Assembly: GCF_017814945.1 (NCBI RefSeq)
Contig: NZ_JAGIPX010000045.1
Coordinates: 1 to 64,000 of the forward strand
DNA length: 64,000 bases
Direction of reading: 5' to 3'
Origin: Paraburkholderia sp. LEh10
GTDB taxonomy: Bacteria; Pseudomonadota; Gammaproteobacteria; Burkholderiales; Burkholderiaceae
In this document: piece by piece, positions 44,233-53,387 of the stretch
Layout: each line of letters begins with the position of its first letter
Position numbering within the stretch: position 1 is the stretch's first letter
Made by a program: the position numbers and the translations under genes
The notes under the pieces: model-generated
The model's database searches: none
Told to the model about the DNA's origin: nothing
Seen by the model: the letters and a program-made list of their open reading frames with translations, nothing else

Positions 44233-44982
44233 CTAAAGCACCTTCGCTTCCGTCTTCAGCTTCTCGACCAGCGTCTTTACGTCCGGCACTGTCACACCAG
44301 CGGAGCGCTTGGGCGGCTCGGCGACTTTCAGCGTCTTGAGACGCGGCGTGACATCGACGCCGAGGTCTTCGGGCCTGATCGTTTCGAGCGGCTTTTTCTT
44401 CGCCTTCATGATGTTCGGCAACGTCACGTAGCGCGGCTCGTTCAGGCGTAGATCAGTTGTGACCACGGCGGGAAGCGTCAGCGACAGCGTTTCAGCTCCG
44501 CCGTCCACTTCGCGCGACACGCTCGCCTTCCCGTCAGCCACAACAACCTTCGAAGCGAACGTCGCTTGCGGAAGGTTAGCCAAAGCGGCGAGCATCTGCC
44601 CGGTCTGATTCGAGTCGTCGTCGATGGCCTGCTTGCCCAGCAATACCAACGAAGGCTGTTCCTTGTCGACCAGCGCCTTGAGCAGTTTGGCAACGGCCAG
44701 AGGCTGCAGGTCTTCGGATGACTCGATCAACACAGCACGATCCGCGCCTATCGCCAACGCCGTACGCAGCGTGTCCTGCGCCTGAGCTACACCGCAAGAA
44801 ACCGCCACCACCTCGCTAACCACGCCGGCTTCCTTCAACCGCACCGCTTCCTCAACCGCGATTTCATCGAACGGATTCATCGACATCTTCACGTTCGCAA
44901 TGTCGACACCTGTGCCGTCCGACTTGATCCGGACCTTCACGTTGTAGTCGACCACTCGCTTTACACCTACCAGCACTTTCAT
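44233..44982 (-). CDS. etfB: Electron transfer flavoprotein beta subunit
   Basis: 249 residues, MKVLVGVKRVVDYNVKVRIK, with SMNPFDEIAVEEAVRLKEAG, VLLGKQAIDDDSNQTGQMLA and the AMP-binding-region PQATFASKVV. Full length for the family. It forms the ETF heterodimer with EtfA. The ATG overlaps the stop of the GMC oxidoreductase gene by 4 bases, so it is translationally coupled within the catabolic operon. Confidence 0.95.
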   Translation of the reverse strand: MKVLVGVKRVVDYNVKVRIKSDGTGVDIANVKMSMNPFDEIAVEEAVRLKEAGVVSEVVAVSCGVAQAQDTLRTALAIGADRAVLIESSEDLQPLAVAKLLKALVDKEQPSLVLLGKQAIDDDSNQTGQMLAALANLPQATFASKVVVADGKASVSREVDGGAETLSLTLPAVVTTDLRLNEPRYVTLPNIMKAKKKPLETIRPEDLGVDVTPRLKTLKVAEPPKRSAGVTVPDVKTLVEKLKTEAKVL

Positions 44983-46619
44983 ACCGTCTCCTTCGAATAT
45001 GTCGAACCCGTGCGCGCCGCCATCGGCGAACGGATCATGTCAGCTGCGCGCTCGGCCAGCATCAGCACCGTCGCATTGGTGTTGGTCGAGGTTATCGACG
45101 GCATCACCGACCCGTCGACGATGCGCAGGCCGGTCGTTCCGCGCACCCGCATTTCAGAATCGACGACGCTCATTTCGTCCTCTCCCATCCGGCACGTGCC
45201 AACCGCGTGATACACAGTCGAGCCATTGTCACGCACGTATTGCAGTAACGTCTCATCGGTGTCCGCCTGACGGCCTGGTACGGTTTCGTCGACGATGTAG
45301 CGGGCGATCTCGGGCTGCGCGAAGATCCGGCGGCCGATCTTGAGTCCTTCCACCATCGTGTTGCGGTCCAGTTCGCTGCTGAGGTATGACGGTGCGATCG
45401 TCGGCGCTGCCGCGATCTCGCTGCTGGTGATATGCACGTGCCCACGGCTTTCCGGGCGCATCTGCCAGACGCCGCAGGAGACGCCGGGCTCCGACTCCAG
45501 CACTCCGATCCGGCCCTCGACGAAGCTGCCTGGCGCGATCACGAACTGCACGTCGGGCCGGGTTGCGAGCCGTGTCTGTGCAAAGCCGCCGACGATCGCC
45601 GCACTATAGGTCAGTACGCCGGTCCCCGACACGACGTAGCGCATCATCTCGCGCGCGAGCGCGAGTCCGTGCGAGCGCTCGTTCGCGGTTCCTGCACCCC
45701 GTACCCGATAGCCGAGCCGGACTACATAGTGATCTTGCAAATTGTTGCCGACGCCCGGTAACGCGATGCGTGTTCGAATGCCCGCATTGTCGAGCACGTT
45801 CTTATCGCCGATGCCACTCATTTCGAGCAGCCTGGGCGTGCCGATCACGCCGGCGCTTAGAATGACCTCGCGGGTCGCGCGAAACTGCATCGAAACGCCT
45901 GCGGTCGTCGTCGCATTGACGCCGCTCACGTGCTTGCCGTTCATTTCGAGCCCGGACACCTGGACGCCGGTCACAACCGTGAGATTCGGCCGCGCCATTG
46001 CTGGCCGCAGATAACCGCGCGCTGCGCTGGACCGGCGACGTCCGTCGCGCGTTTGCTGGTAGTACCAGATCGACGGACCGCGCGTGTCGCTGTTCGGATC
46101 ATCTACAAAATCGAGACCGGCCTTTTGGGCGGCTTGCACGACCGCAGCGCAAATCTCCGGCGGATTCTCCACCCGGCTGACCTGGATCGGACCATGCGTG
46201 CCGCGTTGCGGACTGTTGCCCTCGGTCCACGTTTCGGAGCGGCGGTAGAACGGCAGACAGTTGCCGAAGGTCCAGCCCTTGGCGCCCGACTGCTCCCAGC
46301 TATCGATATCCTCCGCAAACGGGCGCACATAAAGCAGGCCGTTGATCGCGCTGGACCCGCCGAGTCCGCGTCCACGCGGAAACAGGATTGCACGGCCGCT
46401 GGTCTCGGCGTCGGCCCGCGTGCGATAGCGCCATGTCACGGTTGGATGATCGAGCAATCGCACGAAGCCGGCCGGTACGTGGATGAACGGGTGACGATCG
46501 CGCTCGCCGGCTTCGACAAGAATCACTTTGACGTTCGGGTCTTCGGTCAGGCGGTTTGCGAGCACGCAACCCGCCGTCCCCGCGCCGACGATTACATAGT
46601 CCGTTGTGTACGATTTCAT
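44979..46619 (-). CDS. GMC-family FAD oxidoreductase (choline dehydrogenase-like)
   Basis: 546 residues. N-terminal dinucleotide motif YVIVGAGTAGCVLANRLTED, the GMC signature RGRGLGGSSAINGLLYVRPF, the second signature region GVIGTPRLLEMSGIG and the C-terminal catalytic His/Asn region VYHAVGTCRMGEDEMSVVDS with SITSTNTNATVLMLAERAAD. Enzymes of this branch oxidise primary or secondary alcohols with electrons going to the respiratory chain or another acceptor. In this operon it may oxidise a hydroxylated intermediate to the aldehyde used by the aldehyde dehydrogenase. It is coupled to CaiB upstream by a 4-base overlap. Confidence 0.9.
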   Translation of the reverse strand: MKSYTTDYVIVGAGTAGCVLANRLTEDPNVKVILVEAGERDRHPFIHVPAGFVRLLDHPTVTWRYRTRADAETSGRAILFPRGRGLGGSSAINGLLYVRPFAEDIDSWEQSGAKGWTFGNCLPFYRRSETWTEGNSPQRGTHGPIQVSRVENPPEICAAVVQAAQKAGLDFVDDPNSDTRGPSIWYYQQTRDGRRRSSAARGYLRPAMARPNLTVVTGVQVSGLEMNGKHVSGVNATTTAGVSMQFRATREVILSAGVIGTPRLLEMSGIGDKNVLDNAGIRTRIALPGVGNNLQDHYVVRLGYRVRGAGTANERSHGLALAREMMRYVVSGTGVLTYSAAIVGGFAQTRLATRPDVQFVIAPGSFVEGRIGVLESEPGVSCGVWQMRPESRGHVHITSSEIAAAPTIAPSYLSSELDRNTMVEGLKIGRRIFAQPEIARYIVDETVPGRQADTDETLLQYVRDNGSTVYHAVGTCRMGEDEMSVVDSEMRVRGTTGLRIVDGSVMPSITSTNTNATVLMLAERAADMIRSPMAARTGSTYSKETV

Positions 46620-47839
46620 GACTTCTCTCCGACCGCGGCCGGTTCACGACCTTCGAGTGCTGCGATCTCCTCCTCGGCAAAACCGAACTCGGCAAGTACT
46701 TCAGCTGTGTGTTGTCCGAGCGTAGGCGGCGGACGGCGGTAAGCTACCGGGCTGCCGTGAAAATTCACCGGACTCGCGATGTTCGTTACCCTGCCCGCAA
46801 GCGGATGCTCGATCTCGACGACTGCGTGGTTATGCGCGATCTGCGGGTCCTCCGTCAACGCGGTGTGATAGTCCTGCACGATCGCGCACGGCACGTCCGC
46901 GGCACTCAGATGCGCCACCCAGTATTCGGCGGTATGCAGCAGAAACTGCTGTTCGAGGATCACGTCGAGCGCATGCCGATTCGCAGTCCGCGCGGTGTTG
47001 CCGACAAAGCGTTCATCGCTCAGCAAGTCTTCGCGGCCCAACGCCCGGCAAAGGTTCTGCCAGAATTTTTCGGTGAAGCAGGCTGCAAAGAAATAGCGGC
47101 CATCGGACCCCTGATAGTTGCGATACGGCACCATCGTCGGATGGCCGCTGCCGAGACGCTCCGGCGCTTTGCCGCTTCTCAGCGTCTCGCCGTCGCGCGG
47201 GATGGTGCTGAAAAGCGCAGCCGACAGCAGCGACGTATCGATGCGCTGACCTTCGCCGTGCCGTTCGCGATGCAACAGCGCCGCAGAGATGCCGAACGCG
47301 AGCAGCGCAGCCGCGCCGAAGTCCGGCAACGGCGCCCCGAGCCGAACCGGATTGCCGCCGGCTTCGCCCGTCATGTCCATGAGACCCGCCACGGCCTGCA
47401 CGATCGGATCGTTCGCGGGCCATGCGGCGTAAGGACCGCTTTGTCCGAACGCCGACACGCTTGCATAGACGATCATCGGATTGCGCGCTTTCACGGTCTC
47501 GTAGCCGATGCCGAGGCGATCCACCGTGCCCGGTCGAAAGTTTTCGACGACGACATCCGCCTGCTCCGCCATGCGCAGAAACGCATCGCGTCCTTTCGGC
47601 GACTTCAGGTCGAGGCGGATGCTGCGCTTGTTACGGTTCTGCGACAGGAACTGCACGCTTTCGCCTTCGACGAATTGATTACCGAGATTGCGCGAGAGGT
47701 CACCGGCCTTCGGTTCCTCAACCTTGATCACGTCCGCGCCGAGGTCGGCAAGCAGCACGGTCCCGACGGGACCCGCGGTCATGACGGTGAGATCGAGAAT
47801 GCGGTAGCCCGACAACGGGCCGACTTGCTTCTTATCCAT
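46616..47839 (-). CDS. CaiB/BaiF family (class III) CoA-transferase
   Basis: 407 residues from MDKKQVGPLSGYRILDLTVM. Family features are LADLGADVIKVEEPKAGDLS, NRNKRSIRLDLKSPKGRDAF, VVENFRPGTVDRLGIGYETV, the active-site Asp region AGLMDMTGEAGG and the C-terminal dimer-arm segment AEYWVAHLSAADVPCAIVQD. Class III CoA-transferases move CoA from a donor such as succinyl-CoA to a carboxylate. It would activate the acid imported by the TRAP system for the acyl-CoA dehydrogenase. The start overlaps the end of the flavoprotein gene by 8 bases. Confidence 0.9.
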   Translation of the reverse strand: MDKKQVGPLSGYRILDLTVMTAGPVGTVLLADLGADVIKVEEPKAGDLSRNLGNQFVEGESVQFLSQNRNKRSIRLDLKSPKGRDAFLRMAEQADVVVENFRPGTVDRLGIGYETVKARNPMIVYASVSAFGQSGPYAAWPANDPIVQAVAGLMDMTGEAGGNPVRLGAPLPDFGAAALLAFGISAALLHRERHGEGQRIDTSLLSAALFSTIPRDGETLRSGKAPERLGSGHPTMVPYRNYQGSDGRYFFAACFTEKFWQNLCRALGREDLLSDERFVGNTARTANRHALDVILEQQFLLHTAEYWVAHLSAADVPCAIVQDYHTALTEDPQIAHNHAVVEIEHPLAGRVTNIASPVNFHGSPVAYRRPPPTLGQHTAEVLAEFGFAEEEIAALEGREPAAVGEKS

Positions 47840-49610
47840 GATTTGCCACCTGGGAATGCGATGCGTCCGTGAGTTCGGGACGGGGGTAATCGAGCACGTC
47901 GAAGGCGAGACGGAACGGGTCGGCCTCACCGCGCGTGATGGTCAATGCATGACCGAAACGGGCGTCGTCGCGCTCAGGACAGTCGGTGCGATAGTGGCTG
48001 CTGCGCGATTCGCGCCGCTCGATACACGCCTGCACGATGACGTCGGCAGTCGTCGCCATGTTGTCGATCGTCAACGCATCGATCACCTGCGGCGGCGTGG
48101 CCGCGCCCCCTGCGGCAAACTCGGCGCGCGCCTCGCGAGCGGCGGCTAACGCGATGTTCAGACCGCTTTCCGTCTTCTCGACGAGGCAATGCGCCTGCAT
48201 CGCTGCACGCAGATCGGAGGCGATACGTTGAGCGTCGAACGACGCATTCGGTTTCAGCGCTGTTTCGAGGCGCCGTGCAAGTGGCGCCACATCGGACGTG
48301 CCGGGTGCCGCGCTGCCGCGTGCGAATGCGGCCGCACCCACGCCTGCGCGATGGCCGAAAACCTGACCTTCGGCAAGCGAGTTGCCGCCCGGACGATCCG
48401 GACCGCGCACGCCGCCCGCGAGTTCGCCGATCACGAAGAGCCCCTCGATGGTCGACATCGCGTCGGTGTTGGTCATCCGGACACCGCCATTCAGGCATTG
48501 AAAAGCAATCCCGACGTCGAGCAGATCACGCTTCGGATCGAGTCCCTTGGCGCGCATCCAGCGCATGGTGTTCGGAATGGCGGCCGCCAACCGTTCCTCG
48601 GCGATGTCGGCGAAAGAGAAATGCACCGCGCCGCGTTCCGTGCCTCTGCCCTGCGCGATTTCCGTTGCGATCGCGATATCGATATAGCGCGACTCGTTCG
48701 AGATCGTGAACGGGAACACTTTCTCGTCCATCGCAGCCTCGGGCGTCACGCCCGTTGGCAGATAGTCCGGGAGGAATTCGTGACCGTCGCGATTGAGCAT
48801 CTTCGGATGCAGGATGAAGCACGACTTGCTGAAGAGTTGCACGTAAGGGTGCACCATCGCCGGCCCGAACTGGTGGAACTCCATGTTCACGAGTTCTGCG
48901 CCGTGGCGGAAGCAGATCGCCTGGCCGTCACCGGTCATCTCCGCTGTCGACACCTGCTGCGAGAACAGACCGTGCGCGCCGCCCGTGCCAAGCACGACGG
49001 CCCCCGCCGAGACCACCAGCAGCCGCCGCGAATCGAGGTCCATCGCAACCACGCCGCTCACGCGCCCTGTCGAATCGCGCAGAAGGTCGATCAACGCCGC
49101 CGGCTGACGGGTCTCGACACCGAGCTTTCTGGCTTGCTCGGCGAGCGCGCCCACGAAGGCCTTGCCGGTTTTGCCCTTCACGCCTAGCGCGCGCGCATAG
49201 CTGCCGAAGTCGCTGCGGATGAGCTTATAGCCATCGTCGACGCGGTCGAACGGCACGCCGAGTTCGATCAGGTCTGCGATGCGCTTCGGTGCGTCCTCCG
49301 CCAGAACGCGCACCAGGTCGCGGTCGATGAAGCCGGCTGCCGGACGCATGGTGTCTTCGTAGTGCACGGTTGCGCTATCGTCGGGACTGCCGTAGCCGGA
49401 TGCCCCCATGCTCATGATTTCGCTAGCGCCGTGCACCGTACTGCCACCCTGTCCGACGGGCGCCTTGGCCAGCATGAGGACCTTCGCACCCGCCTGTGCC
49501 GCCGACACGGCAGCACGCGACGCCGCGCCGCCACCGCCGACCACCACTACGTCGGCTTGCGCGTAGTCGACGCCAAAGCCGAATTTCTCCAATGTCCGAA
49601 CTGCCGTCAC
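47832..49610 (-). CDS. FAD-dependent oxidoreductase, SdhA/FrdA/aspartate-oxidase type
   Basis: 592 residues from a GTG start preceded by CGGAGA. FAD-binding DVVVVGGGGAASRAAVSAAQ, an isoalloxazine-site QGGSTVHGASEIM stretch, EFHQFGPAMVHPYV, a C-terminal GELAGGVRGPDRPGGNSLAE and the helical domain with RRESRSSHYRTDCPERDDA typical of fumarate-reductase/succinate-dehydrogenase flavoproteins. No iron-sulphur or membrane subunit is nearby, so it may act like soluble L-aspartate oxidase or a side-chain dehydrogenase. Its substrate in this pathway is unknown. Confidence 0.88.
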   Translation of the reverse strand: MTAVRTLEKFGFGVDYAQADVVVVGGGGAASRAAVSAAQAGAKVLMLAKAPVGQGGSTVHGASEIMSMGASGYGSPDDSATVHYEDTMRPAAGFIDRDLVRVLAEDAPKRIADLIELGVPFDRVDDGYKLIRSDFGSYARALGVKGKTGKAFVGALAEQARKLGVETRQPAALIDLLRDSTGRVSGVVAMDLDSRRLLVVSAGAVVLGTGGAHGLFSQQVSTAEMTGDGQAICFRHGAELVNMEFHQFGPAMVHPYVQLFSKSCFILHPKMLNRDGHEFLPDYLPTGVTPEAAMDEKVFPFTISNESRYIDIAIATEIAQGRGTERGAVHFSFADIAEERLAAAIPNTMRWMRAKGLDPKRDLLDVGIAFQCLNGGVRMTNTDAMSTIEGLFVIGELAGGVRGPDRPGGNSLAEGQVFGHRAGVGAAAFARGSAAPGTSDVAPLARRLETALKPNASFDAQRIASDLRAAMQAHCLVEKTESGLNIALAAAREARAEFAAGGAATPPQVIDALTIDNMATTADVIVQACIERRESRSSHYRTDCPERDDARFGHALTITRGEADPFRLAFDVLDYPRPELTDASHSQVANHG

Positions 49611-49622
49611 GTCTGTCTCCGC

Positions 49623-50804
49623 TTACGATTTGAGCGCGCGCGCCACGATGTTGCGCTGAATTTGATTGGTGCCGCCGAAGATCTGGAACATCTTGGCTTC
49701 GCGGTAATGACGCTGCATCGCGTATTCGGCGGAGTAGCCATTGGCACCCATGATCTGGATGCCGTCGGTCGCGACCTGCACGTAGGTGTCCGACGCGAAG
49801 TACTTCGCCTGCGACGACTCCACGTCGCAGTTTTCGCCTTCGTCGAGCAGCTTCGCCGCCCGAAACGCCATCAGGCGAGCGGCATCCACGCGCGTCTGCA
49901 TATCGGCGAGCAGATGCGACACGGCCTGGAAATCGATGATCGACTGCCCGAACTGTTTCCGGTCGTTCGCATACCAGCGCGCAAGATCGATCGCCGCCTG
50001 TGCGCCGCCCACGCACATCGCCGACAACGCGATGCGCTCCTTCGACAGCACCGTGGTGAGCTTCTTCCAACCCACGTGCAAGCCGCCCACGATCATTTCT
50101 TTCGGGACACGCACTCCGTCGTACACCACTTCGCAGGTCCGGATAGCGTGGCCGCCGAGCAAATCGATCGGATTGATGGTCAGGCCTCTGGATTCCTTCG
50201 GTACGAGGAAGAGGCTGATCCCGTCGTGCTTCTTCGCTTCCGGATTGGTGCGCACCGCGGTCAGAATGTAGTCGGCCTGCAGCGCGCCGGAAATCCACAT
50301 CTTGGTGCCGTCGAGAATGAAGTCGTTTCCGTCGGCCACGCCGCGCGTCGTCAGCGAGGCGGCATCCGAGCCGGAGCCGTTTTCGCTCAGTGCGAAGGCA
50401 AGAAAGGCACGCCCTTCGGCTAGCTTCGGCAACACCAGAGCCTTGATATCGTCCGGAGCAAAGCGCGCCAGCGCGCCGCCCACCATGTTCACGTTGGCAT
50501 TCCAGAAGCGCGCGAGCGCGATGGTGTGATACGCGACGACCTCCAGATACGCGGCCATGTCGAGATAGCCACCGACGCCGCCGTACTCTTCGGGCAGCGT
50601 GATGCCGAACCAGCCCTGTGCGGCGGCCACCTTCACGAGTTCCTCTGGGAAGCGCTTCTCTTCGTCGCACTGGCGAACGTATTCCGGCGATGCATGGCGC
50701 GTCAGCACCCGATTCACCGAATCTCGAAATTCGAATTGATCGGCATTCAGATAGGGTTTCAGGTCGCGCCGGTTGACCAGATTGCTTGCGTATTCGGGAT
50801 TCAC
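49623..50804 (-). CDS. Acyl-CoA dehydrogenase
   Basis: 393 residues from a GTG at 50804 after an AGGAGGAA site. The N-terminal helical domain, the FAD-contact motif LAFALSENGSGSDAASLTTR and the C-terminal REAKMFQIFGGTNQIQRNIV are clear. The residue that is the catalytic Glu in MCAD-type enzymes (YEGT) is Gly377 here. A Glu at position 256 (LSKERIALSAM) matches the base position used by isovaleryl- and long-chain-type enzymes, so the enzyme is probably active. The operon also encodes its acceptor EtfAB. The substrate is a branched or otherwise unusual acyl-CoA by inference. Confidence 0.9.
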   Translation of the reverse strand: MNPEYASNLVNRRDLKPYLNADQFEFRDSVNRVLTRHASPEYVRQCDEEKRFPEELVKVAAAQGWFGITLPEEYGGVGGYLDMAAYLEVVAYHTIALARFWNANVNMVGGALARFAPDDIKALVLPKLAEGRAFLAFALSENGSGSDAASLTTRGVADGNDFILDGTKMWISGALQADYILTAVRTNPEAKKHDGISLFLVPKESRGLTINPIDLLGGHAIRTCEVVYDGVRVPKEMIVGGLHVGWKKLTTVLSKERIALSAMCVGGAQAAIDLARWYANDRKQFGQSIIDFQAVSHLLADMQTRVDAARLMAFRAAKLLDEGENCDVESSQAKYFASDTYVQVATDGIQIMGANGYSAEYAMQRHYREAKMFQIFGGTNQIQRNIVARALKS

Positions 50805-50824
50805 TCTGTTTCCTCCTTGTCCGA

Positions 50825-51649
50825 TCAGTACACCTTGCGTTGAGCCATGTCTTGTTCGGCTTGGCCGAGCGGGATTGCACGCAACATCTCCGAACGCGAC
50901 TTCGCCCCCGTCATCAGGAACGCAAGATCCGAGCCGCTGAGAATGAAACGCGCGCCTTTTTGCACGTAGGCGGTCATCAGTGCCTCGTCGTACACCCCCC
51001 CGACGCCCGGCACCTTGCCGTGCCGGTGACATGCGGCGCACACGGCGTCGACGGCGGCCGCTACACGCACATGGCCGAGTTGTCCGGTGATACCGAGATC
51101 CGCCGCGAGATCGGTCGCGCCCACCAGCAGCACGTCGATGCCCGGCACCGCCGCGATCGCGTCGGCGTTCTCGAGCCCTTCGCGGGTTTCGATCATCGCC
51201 ACGACCAGCACTTCTTCGTTGATCGCGCGAACCACATCGGCGATCGGAAGAGCCTGGAAGCCGACCTGCGGCAACATGCCCGGGATCGACCGCCCGCCGG
51301 CAGGCGGGAAGCGGCACATGTCGGCGATCCGCGCGGCCTGTTCGGGCGTACTCACGTGCGGCACCACGATGCCCATCGCGCCGGTATCGAGCAGTCGAGT
51401 GGCGTGGAACGGCTCGTGCCCCGGCACGCGGATGATCGGCGTCACACCGCCCACCAGAGCGGCGGCGCAAATCTGGGCGGCCGTGTCGATGTCCATCGAA
51501 TTGTGTTCCATATCGATGAACAGCCAGTCGAAACCCGCCGTCTGCGCGATCTGCGCAATGTCGACGGTGCGGGCCTGGCGCAGCCCCATGCCGAGTGCCA
51601 GTTCACCCGCGGCGAGTTGTGCTTTCGCGTGATTCTTGATGGTTTTCAT
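50825..51649 (-). CDS. HpcH/HpaI aldolase family protein
   Basis: 274 residues from MKTIKNHAKAQLAAGELALG (an upstream ATG at 51661 is possible). The TIM-barrel active-site elements are FDWLFIDMEHNSMDI, PIIRVPGHEPFHATRLLDTG, AMGIVVPHVSTPEQA, the metal-binding Glu in VAMIETREGLENAD and VGATDLAADLGI. Class II pyruvate-type aldolases of this family split 4-hydroxy-2-oxoacids to pyruvate plus an aldehyde; other members act on citramalyl- or malyl-CoA. The adjacent aldehyde dehydrogenase would oxidise such an aldehyde. Start and stop lie within 20 bases of neighbours. Confidence 0.88.
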   Translation of the reverse strand: MKTIKNHAKAQLAAGELALGMGLRQARTVDIAQIAQTAGFDWLFIDMEHNSMDIDTAAQICAAALVGGVTPIIRVPGHEPFHATRLLDTGAMGIVVPHVSTPEQAARIADMCRFPPAGGRSIPGMLPQVGFQALPIADVVRAINEEVLVVAMIETREGLENADAIAAVPGIDVLLVGATDLAADLGITGQLGHVRVAAAVDAVCAACHRHGKVPGVGGVYDEALMTAYVQKGARFILSGSDLAFLMTGAKSRSEMLRAIPLGQAEQDMAQRKVY

Positions 51650-51661
51650 GATGGATTCCAT

Positions 51662-53143
51662 TCAGGCGGTGCCGTCGAGCGGCTCGTCGTTCGCCAGTTC
51701 CAGGTTGATGAATTTGGTGTCCATGTAGTCGCGGATCGCGTTCGGTCCGCCTTCGCGTCCAAACCCGCTGTCCTTGCTGCCGCCGAATGGCGTCTCCGCC
51801 GTCGACGCCACGAACGTGTTCACGCCGACCACGCCGGCCTGCAAGCGCTCCGTGGTTTCCAGCGTGTTGCGCATCGAGCGCGTGAAGACATACGCCGCGA
51901 GCGCGAACGGCAGCCGGTTCGCCTCGGTGATGACTTCGTCCATCGTCGTGAACGGGGTGAGCGTCCCGACCGGGCCGAACGGCTCGTCGTTCATCAGGCC
52001 GATGTGCGAAGCGGGGTTGGCGACGAGCGTCGGCTCGTAGAACCAGCCGCGACCGAATTGCGAGGGGCGTCGGCCACCGCATAGCACGCTGGCGCCTTCA
52101 CTCACGGCTTCATCGACGAGACGTTCGATCGCGTCGCGGCGCTTCGACGTGGTCAGCGGACCGAGATCGGTGTTCTGCTGCAACGGATCGCCGACGCGCA
52201 GCGCTTCGGAGCGCTCGACCAGCGCCTTCACGGTCTTGTCGAAGATCGATTCGTGGATGTAAAAACGAGTCGGCGATGCGCAAACCTGGCCCGCATTTCG
52301 GAACTTGCCCAGCGATGCCAGATGCGCAAAAGCGCCGATGTCAGCGTCGCGATGCACGATCACGGGCGCATGGCCGCCGAGTTCCATCGTGACCTTCTTG
52401 AGGGTCTTCGCGGACATTTCGACGATCTGACGGCCGATAGGCACCGAGCCGGTGAAGCTGATCTTCGCCACGCGCGGGTCGGCCATGATCGTCGGCGTAA
52501 CCGTGTCGGGTTTGCCGATCACCAGATTGACCGCGCCCTCGGGGAACCCGGCATCGACGAAACAGCGCACCAGTGCCATCGTCGCGCCGGCCGCTTCGTT
52601 TGACGGCCGGATCACGATCGTGTTGCCGGCGGCCAGCGCCGGGCCCATCTTGCGGGCCAGCAGTAGCAGCGGGAAATTCCACGGCGTAAAGGCGGCGACC
52701 ACCCCGAGCGGCTCGTAATGCACCAGATACCGTCCGCCCTTGACGCGACTTTCGTAAGACATACCGAACACACGGCGCGCTTCATCGGCGAACCAGTCGA
52801 TCGACTCAGCGGACGCAATCGCTTCCCCACTGGCCTGTGCGATCGGCTTGCCTGTTTCCAGCGCGACGATTCGCGCGAGCTGCGGCGTGCGTTCGCGGAT
52901 GAGCGCCGCAGCCCGGCGCAGCAGCGCCGAACGCTCCCACGGCGTGAGCTTGCGCATTGCGGCTGAGGCCTCGGTCGCGGCGTCGATGGCCTCGGTGACC
53001 TGTGCCTGCGTGGCCAGCGGCATATAGCCCAGCCGCTGTTCCGTCGCAGGATTGATCGAAAGCTTGCCGTTGTCAGCCGTCGCGGCTTGCCAGCGTCCTC
53101 CGAGCAGCAAGCCGTGCTCGCGGTAGTGCGCCTCTAGTTCCAT
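51662..53143 (-). CDS. NAD(P)-dependent aldehyde dehydrogenase (succinate-semialdehyde type)
   Basis: 493 residues, first gene of the leftward operon. Catalytic Glu254 in TMELGGHAP and Cys288 in NAGQVCASPTRFYI are present, with the PWNFPLLLLARKMGPALAAG and DEPFGPV motifs. At the cofactor site the usual KPSE reads RPSNEA, a change seen in some members of the family. It resembles succinate/glutarate-semialdehyde dehydrogenases but the substrate may differ. It is preceded by AGGAGGAAG and by the divergent palindromic promoter region. Confidence 0.9.
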   Translation of the reverse strand: MELEAHYREHGLLLGGRWQAATADNGKLSINPATEQRLGYMPLATQAQVTEAIDAATEASAAMRKLTPWERSALLRRAAALIRERTPQLARIVALETGKPIAQASGEAIASAESIDWFADEARRVFGMSYESRVKGGRYLVHYEPLGVVAAFTPWNFPLLLLARKMGPALAAGNTIVIRPSNEAAGATMALVRCFVDAGFPEGAVNLVIGKPDTVTPTIMADPRVAKISFTGSVPIGRQIVEMSAKTLKKVTMELGGHAPVIVHRDADIGAFAHLASLGKFRNAGQVCASPTRFYIHESIFDKTVKALVERSEALRVGDPLQQNTDLGPLTTSKRRDAIERLVDEAVSEGASVLCGGRRPSQFGRGWFYEPTLVANPASHIGLMNDEPFGPVGTLTPFTTMDEVITEANRLPFALAAYVFTRSMRNTLETTERLQAGVVGVNTFVASTAETPFGGSKDSGFGREGGPNAIRDYMDTKFINLELANDEPLDGTA

Positions 53144-53237
53144 TTGCTTCCTCCTGATAGGTATCGCGGATGCTCCCGGCTTTGTAGGTGCTTTCCCGGG
53201 AAGTCATTGCATGCACTCTTTTTCTTATAACAACATC

Positions 53238-53267
53238 TTGACACCGAAGTGTCAACACTTTTATAGT
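53238..53267. promoter_or_regulatory. Divergent promoter with shared 18-bp palindromic operator
   Basis: TTGACAC-CGAA-GTGTCAA (53238-53255) is a perfect palindrome with 7-base arms. Rightward, TTGACA at 53238 and TATAGT at 53262-53267 are 18 bases apart, a strong sigma-70 promoter for dctP. Leftward, the mirror TTGACA (53255-53250) can pair with a TGTTAT 17 bases on, toward the aldehyde dehydrogenase operon. A repressor on the palindrome, most likely the GntR protein at 56398, would block both. Confidence 0.7.
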
Positions 53268-53387
53268 TTGTGTCAGCGAAATATGATTCGTCGCATACAC
53301 TTTCAGTAGCCGAGGTTCACAACAAGAACGCCACCGGCGCCGCCGAATGCGTCATCCAGCATTTCCTTTCCATGGAGCGAGACGAAA

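Noticed and set aside
46709..47872. 387-codon plus-strand frame antisense to the CaiB gene
   Set aside because: Composition is that of reverse-complemented coding sequence, and the CaiB family match on the other strand is clear.
48189..49187. 332-codon plus-strand frame inside the flavoprotein gene
   Set aside because: Shadow of the FAD oxidoreductase, with no motif or ribosome site.
50805..51470. N-terminal extension of the acyl-CoA dehydrogenase frame back to 51470
   Set aside because: The extra region overlaps the HpcH/HpaI gene and is Arg-rich nonsense. The GTG at 50804 with its AGGAGGAA site gives the normal family start.
50786..52084. 432-codon plus-strand frame over the aldolase and aldehyde dehydrogenase genes
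   Set aside because: His/Arg-rich shadow frame; both minus-strand genes have intact catalytic motifs and ribosome sites.
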